The notes beneath the pieces are model-generated. The model did no database searches and was not told where the DNA came from. It saw nothing but the letters and a program-made list of their open reading frames with translations. The position numbers were made by a program, and so were the translations under genes. Shown one piece after another: positions 1-6,130 of a stretch of 7,024 bases of DNA (position 1 is its first letter; each line of letters begins with the position of its first letter). Source of the stretch: Dehalococcoidia bacterium (lineage in GTDB: Bacteria; Chloroflexota; Dehalococcoidia; JACPQF01); contig JAUSEJ010000471.1 in assembly GCA_030650265.1 (NCBI GenBank), forward strand, positions 1 to 7,024, in the 5' to 3' direction.

Positions 1-1236
1 CAGTTCAATCAGATCGACAGGGTGCTAAACTCCAAGACAATCTGGCTGTGCGCCAGTTGCAAAACTTGCACAACGCGCTGCCCCAACGATATCGATATCA
101 CCGAGATAATGGATTTCCTCAAATCCCTCGCTCTGGCGAAAGGGGTTCCGCCAAAGGTGCCGGGTGTAGCACAGTTTATTAAGATTGCAACCAGAAACAT
201 GAAATGGTTTGGACGGCTTTTCGAGGCCGAGTTGGCCGGAGAGATGAATCTGCGCACCGGCCAACCATTCAAGGACATGGACATTGCCGCCAAGCTCATA
301 AAGACCGGCAAGCTGCGTTTCTTCCCTGAAGTTGGCTTCCGCTTCGAGACGCAAGCCAAGTCTGAACGCAAGACAGAGATGGCGCAGAACGTAGTTGCCT
401 ACTACCCCGGTTGCTCGGTAAAAGGCACGTCCAGAGAATTCGACCTCTCGACCCGAGCCGTGGCCGACCTTGTGGGCCTGGTCCTCGAGGAGCCCAAAGG
501 CTGGACCTGCTGTGGTACGGCTGCCGCTTCTTGGCAGTCAGCTTCTCTGGGCACGAAGCTCTCCCTCGATAACCTGAAACTGATCAAGAAAAGCGGACAT
601 ACCGCCGTCACCACCCCTTGCGCTGCCTGCTTCTGGCACCTCAAACACGCAGCCGCCGAAGCCAAGGATGGCCAGCATTCTGATTTGGAGGATCCCGGCG
701 TGGAGGTCGAACATCTTATCAATACGATGCTCGATCGCATTGGCCTTGATAAGATCAAGGAGAAAGTCACCAAGCCGTTAAAAGACCTGAAGGCAGTGTG
801 CTACTACGGTTGCTTGCTATCCAGGCCGCCGAAGCTGACCGGAGCAGCGAATCCAGAATACCCCATGAACATGGACCACATTGTACGCGCCCTTGGCGCT
901 CAAACACTCGATTGGTCCTACAAGACCGAGTGTTGCGGGGCCAGCCAGGCCTTCACCGTGACCGATCTGTGTCTCACCCTGGTGGAGAGAATACTGCAAA
1001 ATGCCAAGGATGTGGGGGCGGAGATGGTTGTGGTGGCCTGTCCCCTCTGCCAGGCCAACCTCGAGACGAGACAGGAAGGCATCGCCAAGCGGGGTGGACC
1101 GAATTTTGACCTGCCGGTTCTTTTCTTCACCCAGCTAATGGGCCTGGCGATGGGACTGAGCAGCAAGGAAGTGGGTCTGCCGCTCATGCTACACGACCCC
1201 AGACCGTTGCTGACTGCAAAGGGTCTTCTTTCCTGA
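1..1236 (+). CDS. HdrC-HdrB fusion iron-sulfur protein (heterodisulfide reductase-like), 5' end cut by window
   Basis: Cytoplasmic electron-transfer subunit of the heterodisulfide-reductase-like family. The frame is open from base 1, so the 411 visible residues lack the true N terminus; the GTG at 22 is probably internal. Residues 17-28 form a ferredoxin-type cluster (CASCKTCTTRCP) matching the second [4Fe-4S] site of HdrC; the first site should lie upstream. Two CCG domains follow. The first has C138, CC170-171 and C207xxC210; the second has C271, CC311-312 and C347xxC350. These spacings fit the CCG motif that binds non-cubane [4Fe-4S] clusters in HdrB. The second domain carries the HdrB-like CYYGCLL and CPLCQANL signatures. 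Bacteria with such proteins mostly lack CoM/CoB heterodisulfide, so the substrate is unknown; a partner HdrA or flavin subunit may lie upstream. A GlcF/LutA-type Fe-S oxidase subunit is a less likely alternative. Confidence 0.88.
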   Translation, partial: QFNQIDRVLNSKTIWLCASCKTCTTRCPNDIDITEIMDFLKSLALAKGVPPKVPGVAQFIKIATRNMKWFGRLFEAELAGEMNLRTGQPFKDMDIAAKLIKTGKLRFFPEVGFRFETQAKSERKTEMAQNVVAYYPGCSVKGTSREFDLSTRAVADLVGLVLEEPKGWTCCGTAAASWQSASLGTKLSLDNLKLIKKSGHTAVTTPCAACFWHLKHAAAEAKDGQHSDLEDPGVEVEHLINTMLDRIGLDKIKEKVTKPLKDLKAVCYYGCLLSRPPKLTGAANPEYPMNMDHIVRALGAQTLDWSYKTECCGASQAFTVTDLCLTLVERILQNAKDVGAEMVVVACPLCQANLETRQEGIAKRGGPNFDLPVLFFTQLMGLAMGLSSKEVGLPLMLHDPRPLLTAKGLLS

Positions 1237-1259
1237 TTGAGACCGGTCCAGGACACTGA

Positions 1260-1293
1260 TAGGGGGCGTCCTTCAGCTTAAGGACGCCCCCTA
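1260..1293 (+). terminator. Rho-independent terminator between convergent genes
   Basis: A perfect 14-bp GC-rich stem (1260-1273 pairing with 1280-1293) closes a 6-base loop and is followed by a T-rich stretch (GGTTGTTTATTT). It lies 23 bases after the stop of the Hdr gene and 34 bases beyond the stop of the opposing PAC2 gene. The T-rich side faces plus-strand transcription, so it should mainly end the Hdr transcript. The hairpin may also slow the minus-strand operon, but that side has no T tract. Confidence 0.9.
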
Positions 1294-1327
1294 AGGTTGT
1301 TTATTTCGTGCGCTGCTCGATGGACTA

Positions 1328-2236
1328 CTACAGGCCGTCCGGGCTGTTCTCTTCTCGCCGTTGCTTGAGGAAGTTCTCAAGCTCCTTCAGGATGCTCTCG
1401 GAACCTGTGCCAGCCCCGGTGCCGCCCGTATCCTCTGGCGTGGATTCTTCTGCGCTCCGGTCCCGTTCTTCCAGTTGTCTGACATAAGCGGATAGCTCAG
1501 GATTGCGAGCGATTGCATCGGCCACCCGAGAATCGAATTCGGCGATCTCCTTGTTGAAATCCCTTAGAACCAGCTTCAGGTCGAACATCCCATCAATCGT
1601 TTTCAGCATGTCCCGCGTGACCCTTGGATTAGCCACACTGCTGAGATAATGGGACACGCTGCCCCACATGGTGGCGGTAGGCATCCCGCGATCGCGACAG
1701 ATGGTATTGAGGACCCCCAATATCCCCGTTGGCCCCTCATAACGGGACCCCATGGCGGAAACTCCCTTTAGCCTCCCCAGCAGTTCAGGGTCCGAGGCCG
1801 ACGCCGAGAGATGGGACGGCTGCGTATGGGCGACATCTCGCAGAAAGCCTCCCAGAGTCATGAAGGTAGCAACGCCAAACTCCTGCGCCAGATCGAGGAC
1901 TTGTCTGGTATATCTCTTCCACTTGAGCTGCGGCTCAATTCCCGACAAGAGAATGAAATCATGTGACGAATCGGGGTCGACATGGTAATAGAAATCGTTT
2001 GCCGGCCATTCGATCCGGCGATGTTTGCCTTCATCAATGAACACTTGCGGTCTTACCCTGGTGAAGACGTAGTACTCCTCCGGGTCAACCGTAGCGAACT
2101 TGACCGCCGACCAGGCTTGAACCAAAAACTGGACCACTGCTGTAGCGACTCCGGCGGCGTCGTTCCAACCGGCAAAGGCGCCGATCAACACAGGGTTGCG
2201 CAGCGACGGCCTCTCGGAAAAACTTATATCCTCCAC
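1328..2236 (-). CDS. PAC2 family protein (proteasome assembly chaperone-like)
   Basis: A 302-residue protein of the PAC2 family, related to archaeal and eukaryotic proteasome assembly chaperones and common in Actinobacteria and Chloroflexota. Visible family traits are the N-terminal NPVLIGAFAGWNDAAGVAT segment (14-32), LLSGIEPQLKWKRY (97-109), the glycine-rich TLGGFLRDVAHTQP (127-140), and GPTGILGVLN (168-177) followed by a helical region. The tail from about 255 is charged and Gly/Thr/Ser-rich and ends in a short helix (ILKELENFLKQRREE). The start is a GTG at 2236 with a strong Shine-Dalgarno (GGGGAGGTG, 2241-2249) 4 bases upstream. It is last in the aldolase/carbonic-anhydrase-like operon, 39 bases after the preceding stop. 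The bacterial role is not settled; no proteasome gene is visible here, so a proteasome link is only an inference from the family name. Confidence 0.85.
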   Translation of the reverse strand: MEDISFSERPSLRNPVLIGAFAGWNDAAGVATAVVQFLVQAWSAVKFATVDPEEYYVFTRVRPQVFIDEGKHRRIEWPANDFYYHVDPDSSHDFILLSGIEPQLKWKRYTRQVLDLAQEFGVATFMTLGGFLRDVAHTQPSHLSASASDPELLGRLKGVSAMGSRYEGPTGILGVLNTICRDRGMPTATMWGSVSHYLSSVANPRVTRDMLKTIDGMFDLKLVLRDFNKEIAEFDSRVADAIARNPELSAYVRQLEERDRSAEESTPEDTGGTGAGTGSESILKELENFLKQRREENSPDGL

Positions 2237-2275
2237 GGTTCACCTCCCCAAGAATCTGGACATACTTAACGAAGA

Positions 2276-2806
2276 TTATCCCGCAGCCTCTTCACGGCTT
2301 ATCTCTCGCAGGGACTTTGCGTGACGGCGGCCAAGTTCTTCATAAAAACTAGGCCCACTCTCTAAACCGCCTCCTCGCCTCGGCGGCGCGTCGCCCGTGA
2401 TCGCTGCTGGGATACCCATAACGACTTTTCCCGGCGGAATGACAGTGCGCGGCGCCACAAGGGCTCCGGCTCCCACGATACAACCCTCGCCCACCACCAC
2501 ATCATCAAGAATAATTGCCCCCATGCCAATCAGAGCGTTTTCGCCAATCCTTGCTCCGTGGATGATCACTCCGTGGCCGACCAGAACACAACGGCTCAGT
2601 TCGCAGGCGCCGTGCAGCACACTATTATCCTGCACGTTGGACCCATCGCCTATGCCTATATGCGCGAAGTCACCGCGTAGCGTAACATTCGGAAGAATGA
2701 AACAATTCTCACCGATTACCACATCGCCGATAATAACCGACGTGGGGTGGATGAACGCACTTGCGGCTATTTTGGGCCGCACTCCTTCGAATTCATAGAT
2801 AGGCAT
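2276..2806 (-). CDS. Gamma-carbonic-anhydrase-like left-handed beta-helix protein
   Basis: A 176-residue hexapeptide-repeat protein of the gamma carbonic anhydrase / YrdA / PaaY group, about the usual length. Left-handed beta-helix repeats run from about 12 to 130 (IGDVVIGENC, IGENALIGMGA, VGEGCIVGAGA). The three expected zinc-ligand histidines are in place: H65 (SVLHG), H78 (VGHG) and H83 (IIHG). RGD at 44-46 and NVQD at 57-60 match the conserved Arg and Gln/Asp of the family. The active site sits between subunits of a trimer. The product could be a true bicarbonate/CO2 enzyme, but many homologues lack measurable activity and PaaY-like members are thioesterases. The ATG at 2806 was chosen because GAGGAG (2811-2816) sits 4 bases upstream and MPIYEFEG is a typical family N terminus. 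A frame-consistent start at 2914 would overlap the aldolase gene and add an unrelated Arg/Pro-rich leader. Confidence 0.9.
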   Translation of the reverse strand: MPIYEFEGVRPKIAASAFIHPTSVIIGDVVIGENCFILPNVTLRGDFAHIGIGDGSNVQDNSVLHGACELSRCVLVGHGVIIHGARIGENALIGMGAIILDDVVVGEGCIVGAGALVAPRTVIPPGKVVMGIPAAITGDAPPRRGGGLESGPSFYEELGRRHAKSLREISREEAAG

Positions 2807-2810
2807 AACT

Positions 2811-2816
2811 CTCCTC
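2811..2816 (-). promoter_or_regulatory. Shine-Dalgarno that sets the start of the carbonic-anhydrase-like gene
   Basis: Read on the minus strand this is GAGGAG, then AGTT, then ATG at 2806. It favours the internal ATG over the upstream in-frame start at 2914. Confidence 0.75.
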
Positions 2817-2861
2817 ATACAAACCAAGCATACGACATCAGACCCTACAATACCAGGCCCT

Positions 2862-3632
2862 CTAGCGTTGCCCCCCACGAACTGTCTTGATGGCCGCGGC
2901 CGCGCCTGAGGCAACCAAACCGATATCGGTCGCTATAGGGCAGAACTGGAAGCCCTGTTCAAAGCGACGCAGCGCCTCGGCCGCCCCGCCACAGTGAATG
3001 CCGGCGACCAACCCTTTTGTTTTGGCTGCGTCCAAGACTCGCTGGCAGGCCTCGACGTGCCGGGGATCCGTGTTATCCATACCGGGTCGCAGACCCATTG
3101 TGACTGCCAAATCTGATGGCCCGATGTAGAATCCGTCGATGCCCGGCGTACCGGCAATCTCTTCGACGCGCCCCACCGCTTCGATATGCTCTATCATCAC
3201 CAGGCAGATTATTTCGTCGTTAGCGTGATCGAAGTAATCATGCCCGCCGTAGAAGCGGGCGCGATTGGGACCGACGCTGCGATACCCCAAGGGAGCATAG
3301 CGTGAGGCCCCTGCGGCTTTCTGCGCCTCCTCCCTGGTATTCACTAGCGGGACGATGACGCCGTATGCTCCGGCATCCAAGACGTATTGAATATGCGCTG
3401 GCTCGTTCCAGGGAACCCGAACCATGGGAACCGTATCAGTCGTGCTAATAGCTTGCAGGCAGGCCACAGCCCTTTCGACCCCGATACCCATGCCGTGCTG
3501 CATGTCCAGCACCAGCGCATCAAAACCAGCGTTGGCCATTGCTTCCACGACGTAGGCGTCAGCCGTCATTAGCCAGCCGGCCGTTGCCGGCTTACAGTCT
3601 CGCCAAAGCGCCTTCAACCGATTGGGCCTCAT
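2862..3632 (-). CDS. HpcH/HpaI family aldolase (2-oxo-3-deoxy acid / 4-hydroxy-2-oxoacid type)
   Basis: A class II, metal-dependent aldolase of the HpcH/HpaI family, which cleaves 4-hydroxy-2-oxo acids to pyruvate plus an aldehyde (also 2-dehydro-3-deoxyglucarate aldolases). The 256-residue length is normal. The active-site set is complete: D43 and H46 in LDMQHG, R72 in VRVPWNEP, the metal ligands E148 (MIEH) and D174 (GPSDLA), plus the substrate-binding RYAPLGYRSVG loop (111-121) and GIHCGG (211-216). DMQHG replaces the commoner D-x-E-H-G, a known family variant. The exact substrate cannot be read from sequence. The start at 3632 was chosen because GGGGAG lies 4 bases upstream; an ATG at 3644 would add MGSN but has only a poorly spaced AGGA. 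It leads a minus-strand operon with the carbonic-anhydrase-like and PAC2 genes, and its promoter region overlaps that of the divergent cysteine-rich miniprotein. Confidence 0.9.
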   Translation of the reverse strand: MRPNRLKALWRDCKPATAGWLMTADAYVVEAMANAGFDALVLDMQHGMGIGVERAVACLQAISTTDTVPMVRVPWNEPAHIQYVLDAGAYGVIVPLVNTREEAQKAAGASRYAPLGYRSVGPNRARFYGGHDYFDHANDEIICLVMIEHIEAVGRVEEIAGTPGIDGFYIGPSDLAVTMGLRPGMDNTDPRHVEACQRVLDAAKTKGLVAGIHCGGAAEALRRFEQGFQFCPIATDIGLVASGAAAAIKTVRGGQR

Positions 3633-3636
3633 GTTA

Positions 3637-3642
3637 CTCCCC
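3637..3642 (-). promoter_or_regulatory. Shine-Dalgarno embedded in an upstream ATG of the aldolase gene
   Basis: The minus strand reads ATG GGG AGT AAC ATG: GGGGAG partly overlaps the first ATG (3644) and is correctly spaced for the second (3632). It supports the second ATG as the main start. Confidence 0.6.
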
Positions 3643-3656
3643 ATTCCTATCTGATT

Positions 3657-3666
3657 ATGGTATCAT
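3657..3666. promoter_or_regulatory. Overlapping divergent -10 elements (near-palindrome ATGGTATCAT)
   Basis: On the plus strand TG at 3658-3659 plus TATCAT at 3661-3666 make an extended -10, TGnTATCAT. On the minus strand the same bases give TGATACCAT, a weaker extended -10 pointing at the aldolase. The plus-strand start point, 6-7 bases downstream, falls at or next to the ATG at 3673; the minus-strand start point would be near 3650, just before the aldolase ATGs. No good -35 is seen on either side, as is common for extended -10 promoters. Transcription itself is inferred. Confidence 0.5.
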
Positions 3667-3672
3667 TCGCTT

Positions 3673-3879
3673 ATGAGCGGCTGGAGTTGTCCCCATGAAG
3701 AACGAGAATACTGCAATCGCCTGGGTCGCCCTTGCAAACCAGGTATCAAGGGATGCGTTCTTCACGGCAAGGTGAAAAGTCTTCTGCCCGAATTAGCTAA
3801 CCTCACGCCCGATCGCGACCCGGATCAGTCCACTCCACCATACAACGGCACGTCTCGCCCGATACGACACAAACCGTAG
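3673..3879 (+). CDS. Small cysteine-rich protein, probably leaderless
   Basis: A 68-residue protein that I do not recognise as a named family. The N-terminal half has four cysteines spaced C6-x7-C14-x6-C21-x6-C28, with H8 and H31 nearby (CPHEEREYC ... CKPGIKGCVLHGK), which suggests zinc or iron-sulfur binding. The C-terminal half is Pro/Asp/Arg-rich and probably disordered. There is no signal peptide or membrane segment, so it is likely cytoplasmic. No Shine-Dalgarno precedes the ATG; an extended -10 (TGGTATCAT) ends 6 bases before it, so the mRNA may begin at the start codon. The gene fills the space between the divergent aldolase gene and the convergent acyl-CoA dehydrogenase gene, and its TAG touches the latter's stop with no gap. 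The regular cysteine pattern in otherwise unassigned sequence favours a real gene. Confidence 0.6.
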   Translation: MSGWSCPHEEREYCNRLGRPCKPGIKGCVLHGKVKSLLPELANLTPDRDPDQSTPPYNGTSRPIRHKP

Positions 3880-5043
3880 CTACCGGTAGTTCAAGATGTC
3901 GTTCAACATTGCCCGCGCGATGATCGTCCGGTGAACTTCGCTCGTGCCCTCTACGATCATCAACTGGCGAACGTCGCGGTAGATTAACTCCGTCAGTGAC
4001 TCCGCACTATAGCCATAAGCGCCCAGTATCTGTAAGGCGTCATGAGCGGTGCGCACTGCGGTTTCGGTCGCAAAGGCCTTGGCAATCGAGAGCATATGAG
4101 CGTGCTCCGGGCCGATCTTCCCCTCATCCACCATCTGAGCCGCCTGATAGGTCAGAAGACGTGAAGCCTCGATTTCCATCGCCCTGTCCGCCATCTTGAA
4201 TTGCAGCGCTTGTAGTTGGGATATCGGCTGACCAAAAGCCTCGCGCTGCTTGGCATAATCAACCGCATACTGGAGCACCCCTTGTGCCGCGCCAAGACCC
4301 CGGGCCGCTACAACCGGCCGGACGATGTTCAGGTTGCGCATCAACAGGTGAAAACCGCTGTTCTCCGGGCCGACTAGATTGCGCGCCGGCACGACGCAGT
4401 CCTCCATTATGAGCTCACAGTTCGGCACGCCCCGAACACCCATCTTCTTCTCGTGCTTCCCCACCCGAAATCCCGGGGTGTCACGATCTACAACGAATAT
4501 GCTGAAACCCTTGGTACGGGCCGAGGCATCTGTCTTGGCGCCAATAGTGAAGAAGTCGGCAACCGTGGCTCCGGAGATCCAAACCTTCGTCCCGTTAAGC
4601 ACGTAGTCGCCATTCCGGCGTCGGGCAACGGTCCGAATGCCCGCCACATCCGAACCCGCTGACGGCTCGGTCAAGCCAAAAGCGCCCCGGAGATCGCCGT
4701 TAGCGACGCCTCGCAGGTATTTCTGCTTCTGCTCCTCAGTTCCTGCCACCTGAATTGCGGCTGTGGGAAGTTTGGTGAGGAGGAGAATGAGCGCCGAAGA
4801 CTGACAGTACTTGGCAGTCTCTTCAACGGCAAGGCATAGTCCAAGGGTTCCGGCGCCCGCGCCGCCATACTCCTCCGGCAGCGCCGTACCCAATAATCCG
4901 GCGTCCCTGAAAACACCAAATATGTCTTCCGGATATTCCTGCGTCTGGTCGATTTCAAAGACGCGCGGGAGCACCTTCTCCCGGGCAATTCGCCTGGCAG
5001 TTGCGCGAATGAGCTTGTGCTCGGCGCTGAGCTCGAAATCCAT
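3880..5043 (-). CDS. Acyl-CoA dehydrogenase
   Basis: An FAD-dependent acyl-CoA dehydrogenase (387 residues, normal length) that makes the alpha,beta double bond in an acyl-CoA and passes electrons to electron-transfer flavoprotein. The N-terminal helical domain runs to about 115. The FAD-binding middle domain shows AFGLTEPSAGSD (121-132) and LNGTKVWISG (149-158). The C-terminal helical domain has REAFGQPISQLQALQFKMAD (267-286) and QILGAYGY (338-345). The catalytic base is the glutamate E365 in MIVEGTSEVHR, at the position used by short/medium-chain, butyryl- and glutaryl-type enzymes rather than the isovaleryl/long-chain site. Chain-length specificity cannot be read safely. The start is the ATG at 5043, with AAAGGAG close upstream; a start at 5067 would add MCRWKGDE and has no such support. 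Its own promoter lies just past the methyltransferase stop. Confidence 0.95.
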   Translation of the reverse strand: MDFELSAEHKLIRATARRIAREKVLPRVFEIDQTQEYPEDIFGVFRDAGLLGTALPEEYGGAGAGTLGLCLAVEETAKYCQSSALILLLTKLPTAAIQVAGTEEQKQKYLRGVANGDLRGAFGLTEPSAGSDVAGIRTVARRRNGDYVLNGTKVWISGATVADFFTIGAKTDASARTKGFSIFVVDRDTPGFRVGKHEKKMGVRGVPNCELIMEDCVVPARNLVGPENSGFHLLMRNLNIVRPVVAARGLGAAQGVLQYAVDYAKQREAFGQPISQLQALQFKMADRAMEIEASRLLTYQAAQMVDEGKIGPEHAHMLSIAKAFATETAVRTAHDALQILGAYGYSAESLTELIYRDVRQLMIVEGTSEVHRTIIARAMLNDILNYR

Positions 5044-5074
5044 TTCGTCTCCTTTCCATCTACACAAAATTGTC

Positions 5075-5089
5075 TGGTAGGGATTACCA
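5075..5089. promoter_or_regulatory. Short dyad in the acyl-CoA dehydrogenase leader, possible operator
   Basis: TGGTA, 5 bases, TACCA forms a perfect 5-bp inverted repeat. It sits between the predicted transcription start (about 5122) and the start codon (5043). A regulator-binding site or small RNA hairpin is possible; a dyad this short could be chance. Confidence 0.25.
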
Positions 5090-5128
5090 ACGATTGCGGG
5101 CGTTTAATAATGCCGACAATCCAGAGCC

Positions 5129-5137
5129 ATTATATCA
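5129..5137 (-). promoter_or_regulatory. Extended -10 promoter of the acyl-CoA dehydrogenase gene
   Basis: The minus strand reads TGATATAAT, a consensus TATAAT hexamer with the TGn extension. No good -35 is present at 16-18 bases. The predicted start near 5122 gives a leader of about 80 bases. The element starts 16 bases after the methyltransferase stop, so the dehydrogenase can be transcribed on its own. Confidence 0.65.
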
Positions 5138-5152
5138 CAATATCGCCGCAGT

Positions 5153-6016
5153 TTAGGAGTGTTTCGGGAAAGTTTTGGCGACTCTTTCTCGCGCTATCCC
5201 GAGGTAGTCGGGGCTCGTATCATAGCCCACGAAGCTGCGACCGGCCTGGACCGCCGCAATCGCCGTCGATCCTGATCCCATAAACGGGTCCAAAACTACA
5301 TCGCCAAGCCCAGTATATAGCTTAATGAGCCTCAACGGCAACTCAACTGGAAACGGGGCCGGGTGTCCGATGCGACGGGCAGATTCCGGCGCCATTTCCC
5401 AAACACTCTTAGTGTAATTTATGAACTCTTCAGCCGTGATTGTCGAAGGGCCACACTCGTTGCGGTATCTTGCCTTCGAAAACACTAGAATATACTCGTG
5501 GAGATCCCGCAGCGACGGATTGGTTGGACTCTGCCATGAGCCCCAGGCGCAAGAACCACTGGCGGCCTTCGCCTTTACCCAGACGATCTCCCCCCGCATC
5601 AGGAAGCCCACTTCCGACATGATCTCCCAGGTAATGGCGCTGAGGGGGATATACGGCTTTCGACCGAGATTCGCCACATTGACAGCCGCCCGGCCACCCG
5701 GCTTCAGCACGCGGAAAGTCTCCCGGTAAACCCTCATCAGCAAATCCTTGTACTCGCCTAAGGTCAGATCCTTGTCGTAATCCTTCCCCGCATTATAGGG
5801 TGGCGATGTAACCATCAAGTCCACGCAGTTATCCGGAATAGCCGACATATGTTCGCTACTGCCGGCGATAAGTTGATTGCGAAGCGCCTCAGGAAACAGG
5901 CAAACCTCGACGTCGGCATCCGAGAAGTTCGTGTCCTTTGACATGCGCCCTTCATGAAAACTCGACTTGAAGCCTTCCCTCTTTCCAGTGCCAAACGATC
6001 TGGTGCCCGTGCCCAT
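5153..6016 (-). CDS. Beta-class site-specific DNA methyltransferase (N4-cytosine or N6-adenine)
   Basis: An S-adenosylmethionine-dependent DNA amino-methyltransferase of the N6_N4_Mtase group. Catalytic motif IV is VTSPPY (69-74), near the N terminus; the SAM-binding motif I, DPFMGSGST (243-251), is near the C terminus, followed by GYD (264-266). That order defines the beta class. FRVLKPGGRAAVNV (101-114) and HPAPFPVELPLRLIKLYT (218-235, motif X-like) fit. The middle (WGSWQSPTNPSLRDLHEYIL) is where target recognition is expected. SPPY rather than DPPY leans toward N4-cytosine, but does not prove it. No restriction endonuclease lies beside it, so it looks like an orphan or epigenetic methyltransferase. 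The start at 6016 follows GGGGAG at 6021-6026; ATGs at 6028 and 5944 are alternatives, and the first 25-30 residues look nonconserved, so 5944 is a serious candidate. Confidence 0.9.
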   Translation of the reverse strand: MGTGTRSFGTGKREGFKSSFHEGRMSKDTNFSDADVEVCLFPEALRNQLIAGSSEHMSAIPDNCVDLMVTSPPYNAGKDYDKDLTLGEYKDLLMRVYRETFRVLKPGGRAAVNVANLGRKPYIPLSAITWEIMSEVGFLMRGEIVWVKAKAASGSCAWGSWQSPTNPSLRDLHEYILVFSKARYRNECGPSTITAEEFINYTKSVWEMAPESARRIGHPAPFPVELPLRLIKLYTGLGDVVLDPFMGSGSTAIAAVQAGRSFVGYDTSPDYLGIARERVAKTFPKHS

Positions 6017-6046
6017 ACTGCTCCCCATGTAGCCGGTGACGCAGCC

Positions 6047-6075
6047 ATCATAGCACGAACTGGTGTGAACGGCAA
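6047..6075 (-). promoter_or_regulatory. Promoter of the methyltransferase gene
   Basis: On the minus strand: -35 TTGCCG (6070-6075), a 17-base spacer, and extended -10 TGCTATGAT (TATGAT at 6047-6052). The predicted start near 6040 gives a short leader that still includes the Shine-Dalgarno and all candidate ATGs. Confidence 0.65.
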
Positions 6076-6102
6076 TGGAACGATCTGAGCAGGCAACACA
6101 CT

Positions 6103-6130
6103 TCTACAAGACTCGCCTATATGATATCAT
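6103..6130 (+). promoter_or_regulatory. Promoter of the S9 peptidase gene with palindromic -10
   Basis: Extended -10 TGATATCAT (6122-6130) with a possible -35 TCTACA (6103-6108) at 16-base spacing. The start near 6137 gives a leader of about 27 bases holding the Shine-Dalgarno AGGAGG (6149-6154). ATGATATCAT (6121-6130) is a perfect 10-bp palindrome, so the same bases also read TGATATCAT on the minus strand toward the methyltransferase. Confidence 0.55.

Noticed and set aside
402..773. 123-codon minus-strand ORF inside the Hdr gene
   Set aside because: It is antisense to the CCG-domain coding sequence, whose cysteine motifs are intact; no ribosome-binding or domain support.
2397..2798. 133-codon plus-strand ORF opposite the carbonic-anhydrase-like gene
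   Set aside because: Its Ile/Thr/Pro-rich periodic sequence is the complement of the hexapeptide repeats of the real gene, and it lacks a Shine-Dalgarno.
2807..2914. N-terminal extension of the carbonic-anhydrase-like protein
   Set aside because: It would overlap the aldolase gene by 53 bases with an Arg/Pro-rich leader foreign to the family; GAGGAG supports the ATG at 2806.
4671..5090. 139-codon minus-strand ORF in another frame of the acyl-CoA dehydrogenase gene
   Set aside because: It is a same-strand frame shadow of a clearly conserved gene, rich in Arg and Ser with no family motif.
5815..6099. 94-codon minus-strand ORF overlapping the methyltransferase start
   Set aside because: It is out of frame with the conserved TSPPY region, begins upstream of the predicted transcription start (about 6040) and resembles no family.
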